Assembly (NCBI GenBank): GCA_950295325.1
Contig: OX485808.1
Location: 31,084,527 to 31,144,526 of the forward strand
Direction: 5' to 3'
Length of the DNA stretch: 60,000 nt
From: Polytrichum commune
Lineage: Eukaryota; Streptophyta; Polytrichopsida; Polytrichales; Polytrichaceae
The notes below the pieces were generated by a model, which ran no database searches, was not told the origin of the DNA, and saw nothing but the letters and a program-made list of their open reading frames with translations. The stretch's first letter is position 1, and every line of letters begins with the position of its first letter. Of the stretch, positions 35,511 to 47,367 are shown piece by piece. Position numbers and translations under genes: made by a program.

Positions 35511-36579
35511 CTCTAGCTGATACGTCCTTGTTCCCACCATTGTCGAATTGCATGTGAATGGCCAAATCCCTGCATCATCCAGCCACATGACAATAACTTT
35601 CTGAAATTCAATTCAATTTACTCGCAAACTCAGAACATGATTCAAATGAATCACATGCAAATTCACGTATGAAAGATTCAGCATCAAATTAGCCACAAGC
35701 ACGACAATGTGTACTGCGATCCAACTGTAAGAAAGGTTGACGCTACACAACAGTACGGCAACCAGATTTAACCAGAGAAATCGTTATTGAAAGGTTTTAT
35801 GCTCCAAGTGGAATTCTGTAAGATTCCAGGGAAGTATCCCTAGGCATTGAAACATAATGTGTTACATTTACAAGTGTGGGAAAAGAAGTCGGAATCACTT
35901 CCAAAGAAGGTAGGACAAAAAGGAAATGGAGGCCGGTTATTCACCTCACTCCATTTGTGACGATCATTCCCTTTGCTGGTTCACAACGAGAAAGGCCAGA
36001 AAGCCCGATCAAACAGCAAGAAAAACGAACGATGAAGGATGCAGCCTTAACAACAATGCACCACTCTGAAAAATTGTAGCAGAGGGTCAAACACTCTGCG
36101 CGGGTGCAATTCAGTTCTGAATGAAGATGAAACAAGAAAAAAAGGGCGCCAAACCGTAAGGCGGGAATGAGTAAGGCGGGAAACACAATGTACACTTCAG
36201 ATTAAACGACAAAATACTGGATTCAACGTGTGCCATACACGTCTTGAAGTGTAAGTGGTTCGAAAAGGAGGGAGTAGCGTCACCAACGACCCCTGTACTC
36301 GAGCTCATGATGACGGAATTCCAGCACACAACTTCTACCAATGGTTGTCCAGCACCGTGCTGATCTAGTCACTGATGAAGCAGAGCTGGTCGTACTAATG
36401 CCATGTGGACATCTAGGTCGCTCAAGAAATAGTGAGTAATCGCTTAAAAAAATAGTGAGTAATTTCACAGCCTTTCCAAGGGTCGAGTCCTCTTCTAATG
36501 AATGGGTAAAATGTATGGACTTGGACGATATCCTCTCTCATTCTATTTGCGTGCTCCTCCTTTCTCTCCTCAACTACAT
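35511..36579. other. Intergenic, nothing recognised
   Basis: No coding-like ORFs or terminal repeats seen. Ends at the start of repeated unit B. Confidence 0.45.
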
Positions 36580-38600
36580 ATTATCTTGAACATTGGCTTC
36601 ATAGCAGGTATAATTCATCTTCACGAAGTTCTCTACAGAGGCTTTAATCTACACTTTTGCGTCACAAAAATGTAGAGGTTTGCCGAAGAGGTTCTCCTTG
36701 TCAACCAAGGTCTCAGGACCACCTGCAACTGCGCTCTACAAGTAACCATCATCACCCACATCCAGAAAGACAGCCCGATACATGCACGAAACTCATTCAA
36801 ATTTGTCCCCAAAACACGGTAATAACAAGAATGCGGCTTCGAGCACTAATTACAAACATTTTTTCAGCGGTTGACAATGATATATCTCATTGAAAAGGTC
36901 GTCAGTTGGTACTGCATGTTTCGCTCCTCATGACGTCTCAGAACAAGTCTATGTGTTTAATCGTCCTCCCACCTTTTCCAAATAATAACATCTCTGAAAA
37001 CCATCACAAATCAATATAAGGCTTGATGGAAGAATGATGGGATCAGACTGACGTGCAAATCATGTTTCGCAAATCCACACATATACATATGTTCGGACAT
37101 TGCGTTATGCGTCATCCCTTCCCCTCCAAACTTTTCTGCTAGTAGTAGAATCAGAATATGGAAGTGTCAATCCTCATGGACACTAACAAGTGTTCGCATA
37201 GGACTGGGGCGACAATTTCTCGTCATCACCTTCGACACCATGTAAGTAACTCAATAACATTCAGAACCACTTCGATCAACAACCCTAAACAAAACTATAG
37301 TCTAAACTTCGATTACATCTGTGAACAGGACAGAAATAATGGTTTAGAGACATGACCCAACTCACTTCGCGCCTGACCAATTTCTGTCGGCTTCGTTTAC
37401 AAGGTACTGAATCGTGACAACACAAGGCATGCTTACAGCACCACATACCAGAACCCTAGACCACATCTTGTCATATAACAAAAACAAGACCGTCACAGAA
37501 ATCTATCTACACAAAGCCTAAAATTACCACCACAGGCGCAAACTATTCACCAAACACTCTCTCGCTCACACATAAACACACACAGGCCCTTGAGAAAATT
37601 AGAGACCATGAGGGTCTCCATAGATTAAGTAGTAGAGAAGAGCGGGGGAAGGAAATACAAACCCTAAGGAGCAACTCAAACCCTAATTAACCAAAATGGG
37701 ATTCGAGAGAAGAGAAAATAATTCAATGTGACTCCTGCTCAAGTTGCGCTCTCTTAAAAATGCGAGCAAGAACGCCAGGCGTAGATATAAACATGATAGA
37801 ATCAATTGTCGCTTATAAATTACAAAAGCCGTGACCGATAAAATTCATGGTCAAATTGTACAAACACATATGTGAACAACAGTCTTACAAGCCACTATCC
37901 TATTTTCCATTGATTGGGTCCCCTTTAGGGGAGGGTTGCGCCAGCGAAGGAAGTAGTGCAATACCATCGCGACGATCACGGGCTCCGACAGCAAGCTGCC
38001 TAGTAAGCCCGCACCCGAGAAAAATTAGATTAATATCATGAGGCTCGATGAGCCTCGTATCAGATATTAAACTGATAAGAACAGATACTACACTTGATCT
38101 TAGCCAAAAGGCCGAGAAAGGTATATTTCTCCCTCTTCCGCCTCCTCAATTATACTCGCCCTCTCTGCTGTCCACCACTCAAACCTTAAGGGACAACAAT
38201 TACGTGCAGCTCTTCACTTCCTCTTCAAAAAAAAGAAACACAGACAAAAGTAGGCACACACCAGCACTTTGATTGCGTTACTTTAATTTCTCCAAACAAG
38301 AGCTACAGCATACTTGAATATAACCCATCAGCTGTGTTTCACTGCTCCGATCTTCCTTGGTCCATGGAGTTTCCAGAGGCTCAAATCAAGACGCCTCTCC
38401 TACAGTAGCCACACCAGAGTTACAAGATATCTTCGATTCTGTAACAAAACTTCCGTTTCTCTCAGAAAGAACAAACCGTAATGCACTGACATGAAGTCAA
38501 CTAGAAATTTCCGAGCGACAAATCCTACGAAGGTGTCGTCTGTTTGTTGGCCTTTCTCACATGGAAATCACGCAAGTTACACAAAAAAACATTCTTCATA
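36580..38600. repeat. Extra copy (unit B) of the U2-bearing segment
   Basis: Aligns in direct orientation with 42350-44300 and inverted with 25835-27480. It lies in the spacer next to the right arm. It begins within the GGTATAATTCATCTTCACGA block and ends after a run of A near 38590. It includes U2 copy B. Units B and C are direct repeats about 5.7 kb apart. Confidence 0.85.
37929..38124 (-). ncRNA. U2: U2 snRNA gene, copy B
   Basis: The reverse complement begins ATACCTTTCTCGGCCTTTTG at 38124 and keeps the branch-recognition segment, Sm-like site (AATTTTTCTCGG) and 3' stem-loops. Differs from C in the stem-loop III region (GGGCTTACTAGG against GGGTTCATTAGG) in ways that keep pairing with GGAGCCC. 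TATAAT lies about 30 bases upstream and the GTCCCTTAAGG box at -70 is kept. Probably expressed; 3' end estimated. Confidence 0.93.
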
Positions 38601-39129
38601 ATAAGAATCTGCAATGCGCAAGGATAAGTTTGCAAGATATAAACCCCAAGGAATCATATTGACGCACAGCAAGTAGAGTAGATTCTCATCAATTCTCCAC
38701 TGGAATGTCAGTTTGAGAAAAATGCTTGACACGATAAATGTAAATTGCAATAGAATATTGCGGTTTTCCCACTACTGTAGGTTATAGTAAGCAAGTTCGA
38801 CACATAGAGATTGAAAATTTGAGCAAAGTGCCAACTTTCGGAATTGGTTGTATCACGTGATTCTAACTATGGTATGCTTGTAAAGAGTATAGTGTTCAAG
38901 TCCAACTTCCAAGCTCGCGAGTGATTTAGTTTTCAGGAATCTTGAATAGCACACACAGATTCATGATGTGCCAAGAGAGGAGTGTTGAATATAATCCATG
39001 TGGATGGCACAAAATGAAAATGGTAGTTTGAATGAGAAATCTTACTCATCTGAAGCACTTTGAGTGAATGATAATGTGGCCAATATGTGACGCCTATGTG
39101 TAAAGTTGCAAAATAATAGAGATGTAATG
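38601..39129. other. Between unit B and the right arm, nothing recognised
   Basis: AT-rich, no coding ORF or RNA gene identified. Confidence 0.45.
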
Positions 39130-40479
39130 TGCAACATTTGAAACATTTGAAACCAACAAGCATGGTAAAGTGGACTAAAAAAATGCTCCGGTATACTAAA
39201 ACCATAACTTTTTTGGTCAAAGGCCTAAAAGTAGTAGCAAAACGTTGTTCAAATTGGATTTTTATTCATGATGACCTTTGTTGTTGTGTTGAATACTCAA
39301 ATGTAGAACATCAAGTTGAGATTTTCAATACTTATCATTAGAAGTGATGTTGAAAAGCAAATGATTGAGTCTGGTTTTGGACGTAGATTTCATGACCTTA
39401 GCTATTTTGAAGTTGAAATTTTCTTTCATGTTCCCTTAATTCATTATCTACTTGAGGTCATCATCACAAAACTTTGTGGAAAACCATCAATTTAATGTAA
39501 TGTTATCGTACTTTAAACAAATTTTAAATAATCACTTGTTTGATATCACCTACTTGCACAGCACTTGTACCGTCTTCTAGAATATGTAGACTTTCCTTGG
39601 AATTTTTTTTGTCATCATAATTTATTTGGCTTTGTTCATCACCATGTTTTTTAAATGTCTATGATTTTTTCATCACAAAATTCAAAGTTAGTGCATAGTT
39701 TTGAATCACTTTCACTAGGCAAGGGATCAGGAATTGTCCACTTTATCGTGCTTGCACCTATACACTATTTGTGAAGGACCCAAACTAGACGCCTAAAGGT
39801 CTCAAGGGGTCAAGTCCACTAATTGCCAATAATAATGAGACAATTTGTCAATGTTAGAACTTTTTTATGCAAAAACATATTTACATTATGACATTTAGCA
39901 TAGTGCATTGGGATGCTTGAGATGATAGTTTTGTGTTTAAGTATTCAAGGGGAAGATATTTTTGAGCATACTAATGGTAAGTGTCATGTGGCTACATTTT
40001 AGTATGCAAGAGGAAGATATCCTTCAACATATCAATGCCAAGTATCATTTGTGTACACTTACATCAACTTGTAGACCATTGTGTAACACATGTATACACC
40101 TCGTAACACTATTGAACACACTCAGGCCAATTATTAAAAAATGCACTTGAACGCCAAGTGTCACGAGGTGACACTAATGGTTAAGGTTTTTGATCATATG
40201 CCTCAAAATATGGTGACACTATTACACATGTGACACTAAATACCGTAACCTACAAACCACAAGGTTGTTTCATATGATATCATGCTTCAAAGATCCTTGG
40301 TTACATCATCTAGTGGTATTGCCAATTGCATTTCGCCAAGATTTCTAAATCATTTAGCCGGCTAAAGGTAAGATAACAATGTGAGCATCAAATGATGAGA
40401 ATGTTCACTTTATATGACACAAGTGAATCCACAAATACCAAACATTGTCTCGCAAACTTGCTTTAGACAAACACCACTC

Positions 40480-40890
40480 CAAGGATTATTCCAATTAATG
40501 TGTATGTGGTACTAATTCCCAAAACATGCGCTATTTTTCAAGTATCAAAATGAATTATGGCTAAATTTGTTATTGAGTGATACTACATTCTTAAATGCAT
40601 GCTCATTAACCATACATTTTAAGAAAATTAGTGTGCTTTAAGATGCTTGTAGAGTGCTAAAAAATACTATATTCAAAAACATGCTTGTTAGTGGATAATG
40701 CCATGATGAATAGTGCCAACACTTTCAATGATATAATAATGATGGTATGAATAGTGAATAATGTCAAGATGAACAGTGCTTCCTAGATCTCCAGTAGTAC
40801 TAATTCCATAGCATAAAAAAATTTAATATCACCTTCACTAATTTCCCACCCGCACTATTAATCTCTCACTAATCGGGATAATCAATGTAG
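40480..40890. mobile_element. MITE copy, partner of 28948-29360
   Basis: Inverted copy with ends CAAGGATTATTCCAATTAAT and GGGATAATCAATGTAG. Same interior blocks as its partner. Presence in both arms dates the insertion before the duplication. Confidence 0.7.
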
Positions 40891-41577
40891 TTGTGCAACA
40901 ACATAGAGGGTCTTCTACGCTGGTCAGACCTACACCATGAGGCACTTCATGATTTATATTGACCTTTTGCATGGTTGTTGAAACATTGTTTTACACACAG
41001 AGACACATACACCATCTCTGAATACATATTTCGAACAGGAGCTTGTAGGTGAAGAGCATCTTCACTTAACTTAACTTATGGCTTGCTCCAAAATGAGCAG
41101 ACGTTTATATCTATCTATCCATGGATGTTTACATGATCATATAATATTCAATATGTAGTCACATAGCATTTGCCATCACTCAAGCGTCACAATGGTGTTG
41201 GTTCCATCACCATTTTTGAAGGTGCCTCCACCTGCCACTTTGAAGTAGAAGATGTTACAGTGGCACCGGTGAAGATGTTGTTGGTATTATCATTCTTGTC
41301 CATACCAAATTCCAATCCATCCAAGCTTCTCACACCTTAAAACCCTAAACCCTTAGAGCAAGAATCTTGGAGAGGTGGCACCACTGAAACTCACATCTGC
41401 AAGAAAACACCGGAGCTAAGTTTTCTGCTCAGCCCAGATTTAACTTCCACAGATGCATTAAATTATTTTAAAAAAAACCACAAACAGGACCATAACATGA
41501 CATTCACCGCATGATACACAATACACACACCTTACTGATGACATTTTCTCTTTCTTCTCACAAACCTATTTGAGGCT

Positions 41578-41725
41578 CGTTGCGTGGTTACACGGAAACA
41601 GTAATTATATGGATGAGGTCTATTTAGTGTTGAGAACTTGTGATTTGATTAGTTTAAATGATTTCAATCTTGAACGGATTGTCAAAACCTACACAGTAGG
41701 CTACTCCTGCCTTGCCTGGTAGGAA
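41578..41725 (+). pseudogene. Coding-like fragment, right-arm partner of 28060-28225
   Basis: Plus-strand frame with LVAWLHGNSNYMDEVYLVLR then NLERIVKTYTVGYSCLAW and a TAG. See the left-arm entry. Unrecognised. Confidence 0.35.
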
Positions 41726-42187
41726 ATCTTCCATGTATTTGGTTAATTTGTGCGGTTGTTTAAATCGAAACGGCAAGAATCAGGAAGCACCAGGTTGTTG
41801 TACATTGATCAAGTAAGCACGGAGTTGAGCACCTCAACTGTTAGAATTCGAACTCTCATCTTCGCCAAATCCAAGTCATCAAACAGTTGGATGCTGTAGA
41901 TGGCATGTTTGACAGAATGACACAATACGCTGAAACAACCCTAATTTAACTTCTCATTCTAACTCAATTGATGACGATGAGTCCAGTTGAATTAGATCTT
42001 TCAAGGAGTAAATAAAAAATGGACTGTTTGAGAGCATGATCCACTGTATTGCAAGCAGCTTCAACATTATTCAGTATCAATCAAGATTAAGGCACAAGGT
42101 TCAAAGTAGGGACGAGGTATTGTAAGTGGCAGAGTAGCCTTGCTGCTACGATCCACTGAGATTCCGCTGGCTGTCAGCTGGTAGTGC

Positions 42188-42493
42188 ATGTTCAATTCTC
42201 ACAAGGTTTTTCAGAATAGGTCTGTCTTGAATCGTCTTCCTCCTTTACCTTGCATTTCAACTCTTAATGTCAAACCTCAGTTGGAAGATGGTGAATTTAA
42301 TTTCACATCATTCATTTCTGGTGTTTTGGATTTTATCTTCACCATCGGCTCCGTAGCAGGTATGATTCATCTTCACGAAGTTCTCTAGAGAGGATTCAAT
42401 CTACACTTTTGCGTCACGGAAATGCAGAGGTTTGCCGAAGAGGTTCTCCTTGTCAACCAAGGTCTCAGGACCACCTGCAATTGCGCTCTACAG
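42188..42493 (+). pseudogene. Coding-like fragment, right-arm partner of 27356-27660
   Basis: Begins MFNSHKVFQNRSVLNRLPPL as in the left arm, but has an in-frame TAG after LHEVL (near 42386) where the left arm reads tyrosine. It continues RGFNLHF and GLRTTCNCAL to a GT donor at 42494. Disabled here unless the stop is skipped by splicing. Confidence 0.4.
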
Positions 42494-43638
42494 GTAACCA
42501 TCATCACCCACATCCAGAAAGACAGCCCGATACATGCACGAAACTCACTCAAATTTGTCCCCAAAACAAGGTACTAACAAGAATGCGGCTTCGAGCACTA
42601 ATTACAAACACTTTTTCAGCGGTTGCCAATGATGAATCTCATTGAAAAGGTCGTGAGTTGGTACTGCATGTTTCGCTCCTCAATGATTTCTCAGAACAGG
42701 TCTATGTGTTTAATCATCCTCCGACATTTTCCAAATAATAACATCTCAGAAAACCATCACATATCAATATAAGGCTTGATTGAAGAATGATGGGATCAGA
42801 CTTACGTGCAAATCATGTTTCGCAAATCCACACATATACATATGTTCGGACATAGCGATATGCGTCATCCTTTCCCCTCCAAACTTTTCTGCAGGTAGTA
42901 GAATCAGAATATGAAAGTGTCAAACCTCATGGACACTAACAAGTGTTCGCATAGGACTGGGGCGACAATTTCTCCTCATCACCTTCGACACCACGTAGGT
43001 AACTCAATAACATTCGGAACCACTTCGATGAACAACCCTAAACAAAACTATAGTCTAAACTTCGACTACATCTGTGAACAGTACAGAAATAATGGTTTAG
43101 AGACATGACCCAACTCACGTCGCGCGTGACCAATTTCTGTCGGCTTCGTTTACGAGGTACTGAGTCGTTACAACACAAGGCATGCTTACACCACCAGACA
43201 CATGAAGCCTAGATTACGTCTTGTCATATAACAAACACAAGACCGTCACACAAACCACTCTACGAGCCTAAAATAACCGCCAGAGGCACAAACTATTCAC
43301 TGATCACTCTCTCTCTCTCGCCCAAACACACAGGCCCTTGAGAGAATGAGAGACCATGAGGGTCTCCATAGATTAAGTACTCGAGAAGAGCGGGGGAAGG
43401 AAATACAAACCCTAAGGAGCAACTCAAACCCTAATCAACCAAAGTGGGATTCGAGAGAAGGGTTAAAATGATTCAATGTGACTCCTGCTCAAGTTCCGCT
43501 CTCTTCGGACTGCTAGAAAGACCGACAAGCGTAGGTATCAATACGATAGAATCGACTCAAACAGAAATTGCCACTTCTAAATTGAAGAAAATATGTAAGA
43601 TACACCCTCCTGTTTTTCATTGATTGGGTCCCCTACAG

Positions 43639-43834
43639 GGGAGGGTTGCGCCAGCGAAGGAAGTAGTGCAATACCATCGCGACGATCACGGGCTCCGACA
43701 GCAAGCTGCCTAATGAACCCGCACCCGAGAAAAATTAGATTAATATCATGAGGCTCGATGAGCCTCGTATCAGATATTAAACTGATAAGAACAGATACTA
43801 CACTTGATCTTAGCCAAAAGGCCGAGAAAGGTAT
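43639..43834 (-). ncRNA. U2: U2 snRNA gene, copy C
   Basis: The reverse complement begins ATACCTTTCTCGGCC at 43834. All U2 landmarks of copy A are present: branch-recognition GTAGTA, Sm-like site, 3' stem-loops ending CGCAACCCTCCC. TATAAG about 30 bases upstream and GTCCCTTAAGG at -70. Probably functional; 3' end estimated. Confidence 0.94.
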
Positions 43835-44491
43835 ACTTCTCCCTCTTCCGCCTCCTCACTTATACTCGCCCTCTCTGCTCTCCACCACTCAAACCTTAAG
43901 GGACAACAATCACGTGCAGCTCTTCACTTCCTCTTCAAAAGAAAGAAACACAGACAAAAGTAGGCACACACCAGCACTTTGATTGCGTTACTTTAATTTC
44001 TCCAAACAAGAGCTACAGCATACTTGAATATAACCCATCAGCTGTGTTTCACTGCTCCGATCTTCCTTGGTCCATGGAGTCTCCGGAGGCTCAAATCAAG
44101 ACGCCTCTCCTACAGTAGCCACACCAGAGTTACAAGATATCTTCGATTCTGTAACAAAACTTCCGTTTCTCTCATAAAGAACAAACCGTAATGCGCTGAC
44201 ATGAAGCTTAACTATAAATTCCTGAGCGACAAATCCTACGAAGGTGTTGTCTGTTTGTTGGCCTTTCTCACATGGAAATCACATGAGCTACACAAAAAAA
44301 TGTTCTTCCAACCGGTTCCATATTGACATCTTTCGGACATTCTCAATTAATTGGAGGGATATTCTCTAAATTCCTCTAAAATGAATAGTAATTTTCCTGA
44401 GTCTTAAACTTCAACTAGTTTTCTCAAATTCTACTTATTCATCTGTAATTAGTGGTCGGTTATCTCTGTTCATTGCAGTAAAGTCCATATG

Positions 44492-44875
44492 CTACATTGA
44501 TTATCCCAATTAGTGAGGGTGGTATTAATTTCCAAAACACTGTTTTTTTAGCCAAATCTCAAACTTATTGAGGGTTGAAATTTTGATTTGAGTAACACTA
44601 CATTCATGAATACATGCTCACTTATCATAGAATTCAAGAGAATCAGTGTGTGCTCTAAGGTGTTTGCATAATGATAAAATTTTAATATGAAAACACATGT
44701 TTGTCAATGAATAGTGATAGTGAATAGTATCTTTAGTGAATAATGTTGGGATGAACAACGCTTATTGGATCTTTTGGTAGCACTAATTTCATAGCGTACA
44801 AAATTTAGTATCACCTTCACTTATATTCCACACTCACTATTAGCCCTCCCTCAGTCATTAGGATAATGAATGTAC
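44492..44875. mobile_element. MITE copy, partner of 23031-23437
   Basis: Ends CTACATTGATTATCCCAATT and GGATAATGAATGTAC. The interior matches its left-arm partner in reverse. Confidence 0.7.
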
Positions 44876-46129
44876 GAAGTACATAGCATGAGCAGTATGT
44901 TCCAATAGAAAATCCCAACTCAAACTCAAATTGGGTTTAGTTGGGTGTCACCTACAAGTGCAAAAGTTGACTCGTATCTCTTAAGTTAGTGTGAAATCAA
45001 ATCCAATGGCTTATATATTACAAAATACAACATTGTCTGCCCATAATAATGGGACATGGCTAATCGGCAATGGTTGAGGGGACCTTTCTTTTGACAGGCT
45101 GGTTTTTTTGGTACCTTTCCATGTGACGAACATATCCGTTTCGCTTTTCTTTTGATGGGCAAGATTAATTTCAAAATTTATATGCCTTTGTTTTTGCTTG
45201 TGATAGTTGCAAAAATGAGCCTTGTAGCCTATAAGTAAATGTTGTTGGTTTTGGCAGGGGCCCTATTTAATTAGGTTTACCGAGCTCTTCATAACTAGGC
45301 CTAACAACCTCCTCTCATAATTCTTTCAAAACTATCAAAATTGAGCTTGCCAAAAGACAATCACCCATCCAATTAAAAGTGACTTATTATGATATAGTCT
45401 TTTACTGTCAACCAGGGGGGGTCTATTGATGTTGGATTGCTAAGTGAGAATCGCCACAAAATCAACCTTATTGCATGCGAGGATCTTCTATTAGATGAAA
45501 GTGTTGTCCCCCTTTTGTGGATCTTACACTACCTTATTGAGTGGATAGATCCCTGATTCATCATTATGATTGCCCAAAGTTGGTGCTCTTCTAAAAACAT
45601 TGTTGCATCCTTTTTACACCGCTAGTTTGAATGGCCAAGGTGGTGCTATTTTATACGTAATGCCGTATATGATTAATCACTTTAACAATGACTTACTTGA
45701 TGGCAACGTTGCACTCACTTGTTGATAGCTAAAGAATTTAAAACAGGTGTCACCAAAGGGAAGGTGTTAACTCTAAGGCCTCGGCACCTTAACACCTGGG
45801 CCAATAGAATTCCTAAAACTCACCAGCTGTGTAATAGTGAGTTGCTAAGTACTTCATTGGGCGAGGTTCGGTAATTCAGGGATATTATTCCGAGTATTAA
45901 GTGAGCCAGGTCACTAAACCAGTGCTTGGGTCATAATGGAGGTTAACTAATATTGGTTTCAGGCCTCGATAACCAGTTGGTAATGTGATGTGAGCAGAGG
46001 GGCATAGCTCTCATTGATTACAATCTAGCTCTCTAGTGCATGAATGCTCCTGATTAATGTCTTCAAAACAAAATATGAACGGAAAAAAACAAAACAACCT
46101 GATTATTAAGCCATCAAACATACAATTGG

Positions 46130-47340
46130 GTGATGTCGATGTTGAAGAAAACCTACAGTTCCAAAACTTCTCCACATGTATGGGCTTCGGGTTCCATAGG
46201 TAGGAATGTTTGAAATACTACATGGAAACATAGTCAACACTCTTCAGTGAAATCTTTAAAAGGTGACACACCTGTAAAGAAGGCCAGACTTCTCTTAACC
46301 TAAGCTTGAAATTTCACCAGATTCACATGAGCTTCAGTTTCCATAGAAGCAAATGCTTTGAGATACTACGAGGAAACTTGGTGAACACCTTCAAGTGAAA
46401 AAATTTGCAAGGTGTTCAAGCTCCTTCAAGATTTGCCAGCTGCCAGCCGGACTACTCTGAAACCTAGGCTAATTGTCATATGGGCTATAGCCATGTACAT
46501 GGATCTAAGCTCCAGTAGTGAGGAAACTTCGGAGCATGCTTGATGCTGTTGGCGAAAAACCACACACCCTAAAGTCGTCAGATGCATGGGCTTCAGTTTC
46601 CATTCTATTGAAGATTTGTTTGAACAACTCCATAGAAACTTAGTGAACACTTCCAAGTGAAATTTTTTGCAAGGTGTTCAACTTCAAAGTAACCTGCAGT
46701 AGTACCTACCTTTACATGAACTGAGAAACAACCTGTAATGGATGATGATGTTGAAGAACACCACAAACCCTAAATGCTTCAGATGCATGGGCTTCAGTTT
46801 CCATTCCATTGAAGAAATGTTCGGACTACTCCATGGAAACCTAGTGAACATGTAAAAGTGCTATCTTAGCAAGGTGTTCAACTTCAAAGAAGCCCGCAGT
46901 AACTATTTTACATGAATTGAGAAACATCAGCCTGCAATAGTTGATGATGTTGAAGGAAAACCACACACCCTAAATTCTCCAGATGCATGGCCTCCAGTTT
47001 CCATTCCATTGAAGCATTGTTTGAGATACTCCATGGAAACATAGTGAACCCTGTCAAGTGTAACTTTTGCAATTTGGTGTTTCAACTTCAAAGAAGCCTG
47101 CAGTAACTACTTTTCATGAACTGAGAAACAATCTGTTATGGTTGATGATGTTGAAGAAAACCTGCCAATGCATGGGCTTCAGTTTCCAAAGAAGAAAATG
47201 TTTTTGGGATACTTCGTGGAAACTAAATTACTGAACACTTTCAAGTCAAAATCTTTACAAGGTGTTCAACTCCAAAGAAGTCTAATAAAACTACTTGATT
47301 TGAAATGAGAAACAACCTGTAATGGATCCACAACTGCAAC
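46130..47340. repeat. Tandem array of diverged 180-210 bp units
   Basis: The motif AAGGTGTTCAACTTCAAAG (with variants) recurs near 46672, 46872, 47082 and 47261, and more weakly near 46412. Each is followed by CTGCAGTAACTA and GAACTGAGAAACAACCTG, then ATGCATGGGCTTCAGTTTCC. At least five units. A shorter version of the array is in the left arm (about 20555-21660). It lies just 3' of the gene at 47368-49315. Confidence 0.8.
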
Positions 47341-47367
47341 AACAAAAACTGAGTGATTGGGATGTTC

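Larger units (their letters stand above)
39130..46885. repeat. Right arm of the very large inverted duplication
   Basis: Reverse-complement partner of 20555-30700, with anchors listed there. Shorter because it lacks the 23640-25830 segment. Carries U2 copy C, MITE copies at 40480-40890 and 44492-44875, and coding-like fragments at about 41578-41725 and 42188-42493. No other genes recognised in this arm. Confidence 0.85.
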
